Below, one piece after another: positions 1 through 9,894 of a stretch of DNA of 64,000 nucleotides. Made by a program: the position numbers and the translations under genes. This DNA comes from Ixodes scapularis (Eukaryota > Arthropoda > Arachnida > Ixodida > Ixodidae): positions 108,552,831-108,616,830 of the forward strand of contig NW_024609846.1 of NCBI RefSeq assembly GCF_016920785.2. The letters run 5' to 3'. The notes under the pieces were generated by a model. It had not been told where the DNA came from. It worked only from the letters and a program-made list of their open reading frames with translations, and ran no database searches. Position 1 is the first letter of the stretch. Each line of letters begins with the position of its first letter.

Positions 1-781
1 GGAACGCCAAACGGGACATTTCGTAGATGACCGGCACCAGAGCGTGAGCTATAGAGAAAAGATGTAGAAAATGCGCACTTGCCCATGCATTGTGGGACAT
101 GTATGTGTACGCAACGACTTCACGAGACTATGATCCTCGGCAAGAATAAGGACAATAACCGAAGAAAGCTGATAGAAGCGTTTTACGTACAGAATAAGGG
201 AAATGCCCGAGTAAGCGACACTTGAGTTTCCTTGTTTGATACTGAATTTAGTCCTTATCTTGGTTGATACAGTCATTTCGGCACGCCGAAATCTCTCTTG
301 TTTCGTTTGTCTTTTTAGTCATTTTCTTCCTTTGTAGCATGCCTAGCATGCTCGCCCCGAACCCTTCGCAGTCGCTTGGAGGCGAATAAATTTAGTTGAA
401 AATTGCGCTTGTCCTTGTACACTGATTCGTGTTCGTTCTTTGTGTTTGCGCAACAAGTATATCCAGTAAATTGTATAGTCCGCACATGTACACTCTAAGA
501 GAAAGTGAGCACCCCACTAGTCATCATGCGTTTTGACGGCTGTAACTGCCCCACATGCTTACTTAACTACCCAGTGGGCTCGAGCCATTGAGCGCTACCA
601 CCTGTTGGCAGGCGACAAGCATGGGGTAGTCACGTTTTATAAACTCTTGAATTGAACATTCAAGTGCATGCAGTCGTTCAATAGTAAAACTCACTTCAAA
701 AATCTCAAAAAGTACTTGAAACTTGTTTTCTTTGTGCGTTGGTTACCATTTATTCAATTTTGAACCGGTCAAAACAGGCGT
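1..781. other. No recognisable gene; AT-rich flank
   Basis: No coding or transposon signature recognised. The only structure noticed is a weak inverted pair of about 18 bp (542-560 against 617-633) that could be a degraded small foldback. Confidence 0.4.
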
Positions 782-1078
782 CTGGCTCAGTTCCGCGAAA
801 CCACTGATCTCTATAACAATTGTTGGATTGCGGTTCCCCGCTTTGAGCCCATTGCGCGATTGAAGCCACCATTCGGCCATCTTACCGGCTCCGCGGAAGC
901 GTTGTCAAAGCGACGGTTATCTCTGTTGTCACGTGGCCTACACACGGTAACCATGGTAAGTGTCTAGGCTTGACAGCACTAGAGCATATCTCCTAAGATG
1001 GCCGACGGTGGCTTCATTTTCGGTGCGGGGAACCGCGTTCCAGCAATTGTCATAGAGATCAGTGGCCTAAACTGGCAG
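782..1078. mobile_element. Foldback MITE, about 297 bp
   Basis: Arms of roughly 85-105 bp, 782-893 and 994-1078, are reverse complements of each other with moderate divergence. Both contain CCACTGATCTCTAT, ACAATTG and CGGTTCCCCGC, and both inner ends read towards AAGATGGCCG. No coding capacity. The target duplication is not clear, so the superfamily is unassigned. A Tc1/mariner or hAT non-autonomous element are both possible. Confidence 0.6.
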
Positions 1079-2020
1079 AAAACAAACATTGTTAAAGAGT
1101 ACAGGGAACCTTGGTAGGCACCTACTAAATCCCGAGGCAGCTAAAAAGTATCGCGGTTGTCCTTTTTGGTTCCGTAGCGGGATTTACCATGTACTGCTAG
1201 TAAACAGCTGGCAGCTGACGTGGTGCTCGAGGAATTTACCCAAACCTCTAGAAAAGCACAGGAAGCTACGCACAGGCATGAGTTGACTGGAATGTTCGCC
1301 GGACGAGATACTCTAGTCGTTTTTTGTTATGCGGTTCAATAAAGAGCGCACTCTCATGAAAGGTGTGATCGGTCAGTTCTGCGTGCAGATCAGTTGCAAA
1401 TGGCCTCCTCGGTCCCACCGAACTTGCACGCCTGTCATACCTTTTTTTTTTTTTTTTTGCTTTCAATTCTATTGAAGTATGAACCATTGAACACCACGAC
1501 TGAGTGAAGAAAGTACTCAGCGCGAGCTCGTAGTTTGACTGCTGCAACGGCGGGCGTGCTTTCGCAATGCTCGATATTCTTGCAGCCGCATGTACGCGTG
1601 CTATCTTCGCTGCGTGTTGAATTAAAGTGAAACGGAGTCTAGACGCGTACATTCTTCCACGCGGTCGCGTCTTATGCGATAGAGATTCGAGCTGAATAAG
1701 TAAATTGAGGCAACAAAAATGGACAAAGTTTTAAAGGTCTGTCAAAAATATCGGCTCACCAACGTCGCGCGTTAACGTAAAACAAAAAAAGGTGTTAGTT
1801 TTAGTTGCAGTATAAGCGAACATCAGCGCAATTGAAATATAAATATAATTACTTGCATTACGCGGACGATCTGAAATCGATGAACCGGCGCTCCCAGCCT
1901 TCCGGAAACATTGGCTGCCACGGCTGAAACGCTAGGCGTGGCCACGCCGCCGATCTGTACGTTCAATATCAAACGGGCTTGGGAGAACCGTTTGATTAAA
2001 CCGGCACAGTCTGCAACATG
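1079..2020. other. Unassigned sequence
   Basis: Includes a T tract at 1443-1459. The six-frame ORFs here are short and show no family motif. Confidence 0.35.
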
Positions 2021-2251
2021 GTCACCGGTTTGAGCAAACGCGTGACAACTTTGCCCAAACGAGTCGCCCATTTGCCCAGACGAGCGACCCATTTGCCCAG
2101 ACGAGCGACCCGTTTGCCAAAGGAGTGACCAGTTTGTCCAAATAGGTGACCGTTATGGCTGATACGGGGGACCCCTTTGAGCCATACGGGCGACCCCTTT
2201 GACAAACTGGTGACCGGTATGGTTAAACTGTTACCGGTATGGACCCGTTTA
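2021..2251. repeat. Degenerate 21-bp minisatellite, about 11 units
   Basis: About eleven head-to-tail units of 21 bp, consensus close to GACCCGTTTGCCCAAACGAG. Units near 2050-2130 are the most alike and the outer ones are diverged. Because 21 is a multiple of three, the array keeps long open frames on the minus strand made of a seven-residue repeat. No start, splice or promoter context supports a real gene. Confidence 0.7.
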
Positions 2252-2255
2252 TTTT

Positions 2256-2743
2256 CCTATAGGCGCCAAATGGTTTTTTTAGTAGGGCAGACATTATCGG
2301 GAGGACCTCGTAGAATTCATCCGAAGACGGTAGTGCGTAAACGTGCTGTGTTCATTGGCAGACCGCTTCGGTGATGCGATTGCGTAAACCTGTTCTCTCG
2401 CTCTTAATATTGGTTCATTATGTAGACGCAGTTGCAAGCGAATGTTGCTTTGATTGAACCTATTTGAGTGCAAACGGTGCACACATATTGCCGCCCATTG
2501 AGAACAGATAGAAGTCTATCGAGCTAGCTTTATCGTACGATCTCGGCCCAAGAATTCGGCGGTGCGAGTTGGCCACCCTGCAACCCAGCCGGCCGCCCAA
2601 CAAAAGTAAGCCAAGCCGGTCCGAAATGTGCGTCACATGCGACGGACAGCAGACGAACCTATACCTATTGCCTATTTTTACTAACACTTCCTAGCACCGT
2701 CTGCGTGTATACAGCGTTTCAATATTTACGAATTCAAGGCCCA
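2256..2743. other. Unassigned sequence
   Basis: No gene or element recognised between the minisatellite and the antisense LINE relic. Confidence 0.35.
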
Positions 2744-3976
2744 TCAGCGCTTGGTTGTTGCTTCAGAAACGGAGCGTTGAAAATGCGATTTATTGAGAAG
2801 TTGCCGGCATTTTAGCCGGCATAAGATCGCGGCTTCAAAACGTGTCTTCGAGCTGCCGAAGCAAATCCCGGCTGCACCCCCGCACTGCAAATAACTGTCC
2901 TTTTTGGGAGAGGTGGTTGGACCACGCAGACCAGGCATCCAGAATGTGGAGTGCCCCGAGAAGCAAAGTAGTTTGCTTTTACCAGCGCCCGACTGGGAGG
3001 GGCGCCTTGAAATTAGAGTCGTTCTGGCATTCCCGCGTCAGGATTAGTCAATTCGCTGCCGGTGGCAACGGTCGTAAGTCGGCGGGAAAGTATGTTCCTG
3101 TTGGCTGATGACGCTCGGTGAGCTCGTGTGAAGGCGCTGTTTGTGCGAACGAAGTCTGTGCATTCCTGCGGCGACTTTCCTCGGCAGGTTCTACAGGAGT
3201 CTGGGCGGCACGGGGCTGTTTTCGATATCTGGGGGGCACACACGGATGGCCCTACTCACCAGGAGTCGTGCGTCCGAGAACGCAGCCACGCTGGAGGTCG
3301 GACAAGCGTCGTCGCCCTGGGCCGAAGCCGCCAAGCGATCCGGCTTCTCATTCCCTCGAATGCCGCAGTGGGCCGACAGCCACTGGAAGATATTTCTTCA
3401 TTCTTGGTGCTGCAACATGATCGCCGCGTTCGCCAACTCTCCGGTTAGCGGTGGTGCACGCTCCAGGTTGGCGAGCTTGGTCAGTGCCGCCTTTGAGTCG
3501 CTCAGGATTACCTGGCGGTTGGGCGCACTCTCTGCTTCAGCCAACGACAGTGCGCGGAGAAGCGCCGCTAGCTCGGCCGGCTGCTTGTGCTCCGAAGTTT
3601 GTCGACACCGTGCTGCGGCTGTTACTGTTCTTGCGTCGTGGTCGACGAACTCGTCAGTGTAGCATCGCGCCCATCCCTTGAAGTGCTTTTTGTGTTTGGG
3701 GCCCTCGAGGTCGGTTTTGACGGACTCGACAGTGTAGCATCGCGCCCATCCCTTGAAGTGCTGTTTGTGTTTCGGCCCTCGAGGACGACGTTGAGTTCGA
3801 GCGGTGAATCTGTTCGGTTTTATTAGTTGAACTTCCATACGTCTCAGAAATTTACCCAGCAACATTGTGAGTGCCTCGAAATATTTTTTTTTTCGACAAA
3901 CAACTCGGTTGTCTTTATTTGGTTTGACCAATTGTGTGCAGCTGCTTGCGCTCGGGTTTGAGTAAACGCTTTCCAT
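2744..3976 (-). pseudogene. LINE ORF2 C-terminal relic with RNase H domain
   Basis: Read on the minus strand this is the end of a non-LTR retrotransposon polyprotein. The frame from 3976 to 3398 carries RNase H landmarks: RCYTDEFVDHDA (first acidic residue), PAELAALLRALS (the conserved Glu) and ILSDSKAALTKLA (second Asp). A frameshift near 3395 moves the last block, WLSAHCGIRGNEKPDRLA, into another frame. Further downstream (3240-2744) only a vague C-terminal tail is visible. RNase H in a LINE points to the I/R1-type group, which is inference. The start is arbitrary because the N-terminal RT is absent. The RNase H region also contains an in-frame 25-codon duplication (separate entry). Decayed, not expected to be functional. 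Confidence 0.75.
3656..3785 (-). repeat. In-frame 75-bp tandem duplication inside the LINE RNase H region
   Basis: The segment starting at 3656 (AGTGTAGCATCGCGCCCATC) recurs 75 bp later at 3731. On the minus strand it encodes two near-identical 25-residue blocks containing FKGWARCYT, just before the first RNase H acidic residue. Only a few substitutions separate the copies. Confidence 0.8.
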
Positions 3977-4039
3977 ACATTTTGATCTGTCGCGGCTTTC
4001 CGGAAAGCTGCATTTCTAAGGTATGTTGGCTAAGAGGTT

Positions 4040-4156
4040 AGGCCGAAGTGCTAAAGTCTGAAGTTTGAAATCTTGAAGTCTGAAGTCTAAAATCTTGATG
4101 TTTGAAGTCTTGAAAGTCTGAAGGGCTAAAGTTTGAAGTGCTGAAGTCTTGAAGGT
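4040..4156. repeat. Low-complexity GAAGTCT/TGAAGTC minisatellite
   Basis: Irregular repetition of a 9- to 10-bp motif, GAAGTCTGA / TTGAAGTCT, over about 115 bp. It generates a Ser/Phe/Gln-rich minus-strand reading frame with no other sign of coding. Confidence 0.65.
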
Positions 4157-4199
4157 CTAGTAGGGTCCCGTAACATATCAGAGCGGAAAGGTCATTTTT

Positions 4200-4562
4200 A
4201 ATAGGAACGCGTGTCGAGAAATACATTTTACTTAAAAAAGCAGTTCGGAGCAATATTGACGGCGAGAAATTTACTTGAAATTCTGCGCGCAAACTCCATG
4301 ACTTCACGGTATGGTCATTCGCTCATTCGATCTGAACGAGTAGTTCATTTCCTCTTTCCACCTCACTGTGACGGCGAAACCGATCCACCTCTCCTCCACG
4401 CGCCCGAATTGCCGAGAGAGAGAAATATTCGAACGGAGGTGACTACCGACTAAATCGCGGCTCGCGTTGTCAGTATTGCTGTAAACTTTTTTTCGCGTAA
4501 CATCTTTTAAACACGTGTTTCAATTAGATTAATTTAAAAAAAACTTTTTTTCCAGGGGCAAT
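4200..4562. mobile_element. TTAA-type MITE (family also at 46.5 and 51.8 kb)
   Basis: Shares with the 51819-52211 element the internal blocks CAATATTGACGGCG, ACTAAATCGCG and ACACGTGTTTCAA. The right terminus reads CTTTTTTTCCAGGGGC and is followed by TTAA at 4563-4566. The left terminus is not clearly preserved, so the start is approximate. No coding capacity. Confidence 0.55.
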
Positions 4563-4566
4563 TTAA

Positions 4567-5142
4567 GGATGCATTGTTTGTATACTTACCTTGTGTAAAG
4601 CGTTTGGTAATATTGGTTTGTAGCTCCAGTTATGATTTGTTAGCTGCAAGTTTCTTTTTGTGTTGCTCGTGTGTGTTGTTATTTTCTGCTTGTAGGTGTT
4701 TGCTACCGCTGCTGCCATTTTAGAAAGTAGGCCCGACGACTCGTCAAGCTCCACGAAGTAGCTTTTTTCCTTGGTCAGTCTCCATCATATTTTTATAGAA
4801 AATAAACAGAGATTTTTCTTATCATTTTCTCCTTCCCATTCAAGAAAGACTCTTCTTTCTGCGGGGACTAGCCAGCCCCCCCCCCCCCCCCCCCCCCCAG
4901 AGCAAGCAACACCTCCCACATACGAAAGCCGTAGTGCTGAATTTTTCAGCGTCACTAAAAGAGGCCACAGCAGGGCACCAATCGAACGCGACTGCTGTGT
5001 CATCGTTCGCCCATAACTCGTGTCCAATCGGTGAGAATCCGAGTTTCAGCCGAACGCTGACACCGCAGTCATGTTCAATTTGCGCCGTACGGTCGCCGCT
5101 TTAAGTGACGTAGGAAAATTCAACACTTGGGATTCTTTTGCC
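4567..5142. other. Unassigned sequence with C tract
   Basis: Contains a run of about 23 C at 4876-4898. No gene recognised. Confidence 0.35.
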
Positions 5143-5144
5143 TA

Positions 5145-5309
5145 TAGACCGACACGCTGTTTGCAAGCAAGCCCCCGTTTGCCCACACAAGGTGTGGGCA
5201 CTGTGCGTGCGCAGAAACCGAATTCGCGTGTAGTGAAGCATCTGCGCATGCGCAATGCCATCGACAGCGCCACCGCAGCTGCGTGACGTCAGGGCCGCGT
5301 GTTGGTCTA
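5145..5309. mobile_element. Small MITE with TA target duplication, 165 bp
   Basis: Terminal inverted repeats TAGACCGACACGC (left) and GCGTGTTGGTCTA (right), each flanked by TA (5143-5144 and 5310-5311). The size and the TA duplication fit a Tc1/mariner-type non-autonomous element. GC-rich interior with TGACGTCA. Confidence 0.65.
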
Positions 5310-5311
5310 TA

Positions 5312-7105
5312 GGTGTTGCTCAGAGACACCCTCCTGTTGGGAGAGCAGGAAAACAAAGGGCAAGAGAGAACGGAGAAAGGGGAAACTGGGAACCGGTTTC
5401 TGCGCGGCAGAAGACGATTCTCTAGGCCGGTTTTAAGAGGCCGACAAACATCGCGCGTTCCACTTGTCCGCCTCCTCCTTTCCTACACCGTCTTCACTTC
5501 TTACCTTGTTCCAACTTGTCTCCCCTCGGAGCCTAGAAGAGGGGAGCGCTAAGAGGATTATCTTCCCTGCAGAAAACCGAGGTTTTGTACGTCGGCCTTT
5601 AAGTCTGTACACATCCGATGCCACACACCATTAAGGGCAATCAGGCAGCGCCAAAAGTGAAATTTTAATTTTAATTACAGCATCCCGTTAAACCTTCTTA
5701 AAATCTCTTACAACAAGAGAACGCACAGCCGCCAACCATCGGGCAACAGTGGAACACTTGGTGGTCTCGAATATTTCCTTTCTTTTCGCGCATCATTTTT
5801 TTTCTTTCTTGGCTTGAAATACTTCTGTCAATGTTATAAACGACCATTTCTCATACGTAGTACGTCCTCGAAAATGACGTTCACCTCGAAAATACCGAAA
5901 AACTTGGGCTTTAGTGAAATGCAGTTCCAGGGTGACCGCACGGAGAGTGCCAGCGTGCGTATTTAGTTGCAGAATATGTACATTATTTGCATAGATACAT
6001 GATGAACAGGACAAAGTACAGCTGCGATCGGCTTCGCAAACATGTCGCCCCTAGCAGTGCAGTGGTGATGGGTGTGCGGAGCTTGGCTCGAGACTGTCTT
6101 GCGCGCTTTTGTCTTTTCTTAAGACGACGATGATGTCGGACCGGTACACTGTGTTCCTTCGTCACAACGCAATTGGGTTGAAATGTTTATGACATTGCAG
6201 AGGCGTACTGGTCCCAGTATTGTCGAAGAATACTGGCACAGTCCGCCACTGATTTAGAAGTTGCTTTGTCGCGGTAAGATTGCGAAAATAAAAGAGCACT
6301 ATTTCTTTGAACCTTGCCTTCGCAAAGCTATTTAAGTTAATTGTGGGGTCTAAGGCGCCCACCTGACAAAAGTCAAGCGCAGCTCATGGTTTGATAGGAG
6401 GATCGCGTGAGCACTCGACTTCGGTTTGTAATAATCAATGCTTCGGCGGACACTGGGGTGGTGTCTCGTGTCCAGCCACTATGGTGATGAGAATAGCCGA
6501 ACTCTAACAATGCCTGGAGCTCAGCCCGTGTTTTCTACTTTGCCAGCCACAGCGCGCGGGTGGGATTGAAGTCGGCGGCTCACTAAGCGTCGACGACGGA
6601 ACCATAGAGCGCCGGATCGCAGATTTAGAGCGCGAGGATCTGGTAGCAGAGAGCATTTCTCGGGGATTCCAGGGGGGATCTGGTGTACAGCGCACAACTT
6701 TTGCAGTGGCGAGGACCCTAAACAAGGTTTTCACACCCGACAAGAAAAGAAGCGGTAGCGCGATGAACGCAAGGAGCACGAGAAGACATTCCATCGCCCG
6801 GGAGAAGTGTGTTTCGGCGTCTCGCCGCAGCGGTGCGCCCGTTACATGATTCTCCTCTCATCCGTTGTCTGCCGCTCTACCTTTTTGCTTTTCGGCGGCA
6901 ACGTCTCATGGCGATCAGCCAGGCTTTATTAGTATAGAGGAGGCTATGGATAGGCGCCAGGTTACTTTGCCACTTGTTGCCGCTCCGAGTTGAGGGGGTG
7001 AACACTGATCATATTTCTCGAATTTGTTTTGGTAACTGCCATACCTCAAAAAAAAAAAATAAGGCAGGTTTGTTTTAGTTATTAACGTTAGGGAGTGTCT
7101 CTCAG
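5312..7105. other. Unassigned sequence
   Basis: No element or gene recognised. A minus-strand 96-codon frame (6794-6504) opens with a hydrophobic stretch (MECLLVLLAFIALPLLFLSG) that would be a signal or anchor segment if translated, but the rest shows no family motif and no splice or promoter context supports it. Confidence 0.35.
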
Positions 7106-8400
7106 TTGTATTTAGCGGAAGTAAAAAATCGTTTTATGACTCCTTTAATTGGGGATATGAGGCCGAGGAGAAAGAAAAAGACGCCGTTTTCGAACGGGCG
7201 TATTTTCATGCTCTCCAGTGAAAATCAACAGTCTGCCTCAGTTCGAGAAAACCCTTTTACTACAGGTCTAAGCGTTAATAACGATATTCAAAGGGTGCAC
7301 GCGGACAACTCAACGACAGTACCCCTAGGCCCAGGGGATATCCGGGCACAGGCGGCGAGGCAAGATGAGTACAAGATTTTCCTTTCTTGTTACCCACCAG
7401 GAGCTTTATGCCTCAACTCCGTCTTTCTCCATGCTGACCTTACAGGCCGGCCCTACCGTGCGATAAAATTTCGCGATGGACTGAAGGATGTAATATATTT
7501 GAGTGAAGTGCTCTCTCCGGGGGAGTTTCGGAAGAGGACATTTTTGGATGGCAACGCTGAAAATGCCCGCAGCCGCGGAAAGGCTGAAAGCGGTGAAAGA
7601 ACTAAACGTGAAAGGAAAGAAACGTTTCATAATAGATAAGAATTCCAAAGATGGAAAGATCAAGCTTCTCTGGTTGGCCCTGTATTCAGAAAATAAGAAG
7701 ATGGCTGAAGCATTGGCGCCCTTTAAGTCTGTGCGGAGCGTGGCGCGAGAGAGGTGGCGAGTCCCAGGGATGGAGGACATGGAAACAATGAACAGACAGG
7801 GCTGTCTGACTCTGCCTGACACAGCGATAACGGAAAAAGTGTCTTCTCTACTCAAAGTTGCCGGTTTCTAGTCTGTTCTGGTCATGTGCGGACGGCCACC
7901 CTTGTGTCTACGATGCAAAAGGTCGGTCACATTCGTAGACAGTGTCGTACCCCAAAGTGTGGACGTTGCAACAGATTAGTGGTAGACGCTAGCAATGAGG
8001 TCCTTTTCTCACAAGAGAGGCCTCACTCTTGGCGCATTTTGGCCTTAGCAGCTCTTGCGCCATGGAAGCCCAATCAATCAATCAATCAAACAAGGGAAGC
8101 CTAGAGACCCCGTGCCTCCCAGTTCTGAGGACTGCATGGCCAGAACTGACAAAGGACCTTCTGAGAGTCAAGCCAGCACGACCGCGCAAGCGGTTGAAAC
8201 AGCCTGTCAAGAGATCAAGCCGGAGGATACACAGGAAACGTTGAAAGTACCTAGGCAGACAGCTGATGCAATAGAAAACCACGCGTCATCGGATCGCAAA
8301 GAGGACCCCCCAACCGAAATGGAAACAACAGTCAGCACTTTAAGGAAGCCAATGACAGCAAGTGGAAAAAGTTGCGTCTGGCACCGACGCGAGTAAGCGA
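7106..8400 (+). pseudogene. LINE ORF1 relic with CCHC zinc knuckle
   Basis: Nucleic-acid-binding ORF1 of a non-LTR retrotransposon. Around 7420-7520 the frame contains GRPYRAIKFRDGLKDVIYLS. After a frameshift the frame 7503-7871 contains WRVPGMEDMETMNRQGCLTL. A second shift precedes a zinc knuckle at about 7890-7960, C-L-R-C-x4-H-x4-C followed by PKCGRC. The C-terminal charged tail (8055-8396) is Ser/Glu/Lys-rich, as usual in such ORF1 proteins. The knuckle region is interrupted by a short SINE-like insertion (7977-8093). The endonuclease of the same element follows at 8508. Family assignment is by motif memory only. Non-functional because of several frameshifts. Confidence 0.7.
7977..8093 (+). 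mobile_element. 3' end of a SINE or LINE with (CAAT)n tail
   Basis: Interrupts the LINE ORF1 directly after its zinc knuckle. It ends in GCTCTTGCGCCATGGAAGCC followed by about four CAAT units, the typical form of a 3'-anchored retroposon with a microsatellite tail. No flanking duplication could be delimited. Confidence 0.45.
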
Positions 8401-8507
8401 AAATCCACCTTTCAGGATAGATATTCATGCATAAGGAAGATCCTCCCCTTCCTTTTTTCTCCTCCTCCCACTCCTCCACACACTCCCTTAGTTGATGGCC
8501 CTTGTTT

Positions 8508-9130
8508 TGCGACTTTAAATGTAAGGGGTTTTAATTATAGAAAAAGAACAGTATCATTTAAAACTCCTAATTGAAGATAAAGAAGTCTATTTTCTGGCTG
8601 TACAGGAAACAAAGCTTTCGCCGCCAGATGTGCAAGTAAAACGAGCCTCACAATATTTTCTGCAAGACTACGAAGTATACCTAAGCCATGCGGGTGGTCT
8701 GTCTGGGCGCTGTTTATTGAAAATTAGAAAATCTTTTCACTTCTCTGAATGAATGGTCACAAGAGACATTTTATTGTGTCCACCTCATTATGTGGTATTT
8801 TAGAGTTTTTGACACAAAGTAGAGAGTCTTATATGTTTATGTGCCCAATGAGGTTACTAACATAGTAACGTTTCTTCATCATCTCCGACCTTGTTTAATT
8901 TGTGAGGGGATGTTAGGTCTAGGAGCTTTCAACTGGTTTTGCGATGAAGCTGACTGAGCTCCAAGTAAAGCGCGAATTTACAAAAGCGCTAGGCTGCTGC
9001 TAGATGTAGTTGATTTGAGCAATCTTTTCGATACTGCTTCATTGCAACTAGGCAGAAAGCAGCGTTCATATATATTTACAAAATTCAGTTCACGCTAAGC
9101 TAGATAGAATTTACTGCTCCACAAAACTGT
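8508..9130 (+). pseudogene. LINE apurinic-type endonuclease relic (ORF2 N-terminus)
   Basis: Start of ORF2 of the same LINE as the upstream ORF1. Visible landmarks in order: ATLNVRGF (N-terminal motif, about 8511), FLAVQETKLS (the catalytic Glu region, about 8598), SHAGGLSGRCLL (about 8683), VYVPNE (about 8833), a degraded GDFN equivalent reading LGAFNWFCDEAD (about 8920) and RSYIF (about 9066). Several frameshifts and stops. No reverse transcriptase follows, so this copy is truncated or decayed beyond the endonuclease. Confidence 0.7.
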
Positions 9131-9670
9131 TTGAAAATTTAAAAACTTAGCGAAGTTAACACATAAAATATATAAATACCCAACAAGAATTAAAGAACCT
9201 TGGGCAGTATATATCCTTTTTTTTAAAACTAACTATAGCTACCAAGGTACGGAATATACTTTGCCGACTACTCTTATCCAGCTTAGTGGATGCTGGTTAA
9301 GAGTAGTCGAACTAACTGTTTATTTCAATCCAAATTTTTGCGATAAGTGCTAAATTGTTTTGAGCGGATGTTTTCTTTCGCTTTTTTTTAGTGAGGTTCT
9401 AACTTTCTCGATATGTCTTCACTGTTGTGCAGATTGCATGAATAGGCTACTTCTATTGTATAGCGTTAGTTCTCTTTGTAATTTGTTTTTCATTTGTATA
9501 TTGCACATGTCATATGTCATGTATAATTTATTTTGGTGCTTTCATTTCGACTGCTACTTCAGGTGGCTTTGGGCTCGTGAAGCTGTTTTACGCAGCTTTT
9601 TTTCGTGTCACATTTCAACGTTGTTTTTGCTAAAAAAAAGTTTTAATATTATGATTAATTATTATTACTA
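9131..9670. other. Unassigned AT-rich sequence, possible LINE remnant
   Basis: No motif recognised beyond the endonuclease. A short inverted pair (CGACTACTCTTAT at 9264 and AAGAGTAGTCG near 9298) is present. It ends in the microsatellite at 9671. Confidence 0.35.
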
Positions 9671-9708
<38 letters not shown>

Positions 9709-9743
9709 GTAATAATAATAATAATAAGAAGAAGAAGAAGAAG
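9671..9743. repeat. (TAA)n followed by (GAA)n microsatellite
   Basis: About 18 TAA units grading into about six GAA units. It could be the tail of the preceding retroposon. Confidence 0.85.
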
Positions 9744-9894
9744 TGACATCAAAAATTTGCGATCTCGATAAGTGAATGGTAGATGATTATTTTATGTGCT
9801 TACAATGTTGACATGAACAGGTTTGTGCCAATGTTTCACATGGTACATAAAATTGAGAGATGGTATTGAGTAGCCAGTCCCTATATCAGTTTTA

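Noticed and set aside
4871..4900. Poly-C and poly-G tracts (also 14849, 26511, 28416, 28550, 40582, 53622) as functional elements
   Set aside because: Simple homopolymer expansions, several at mirrored places in inverted copies; lengths are likely also affected by sequencing error.
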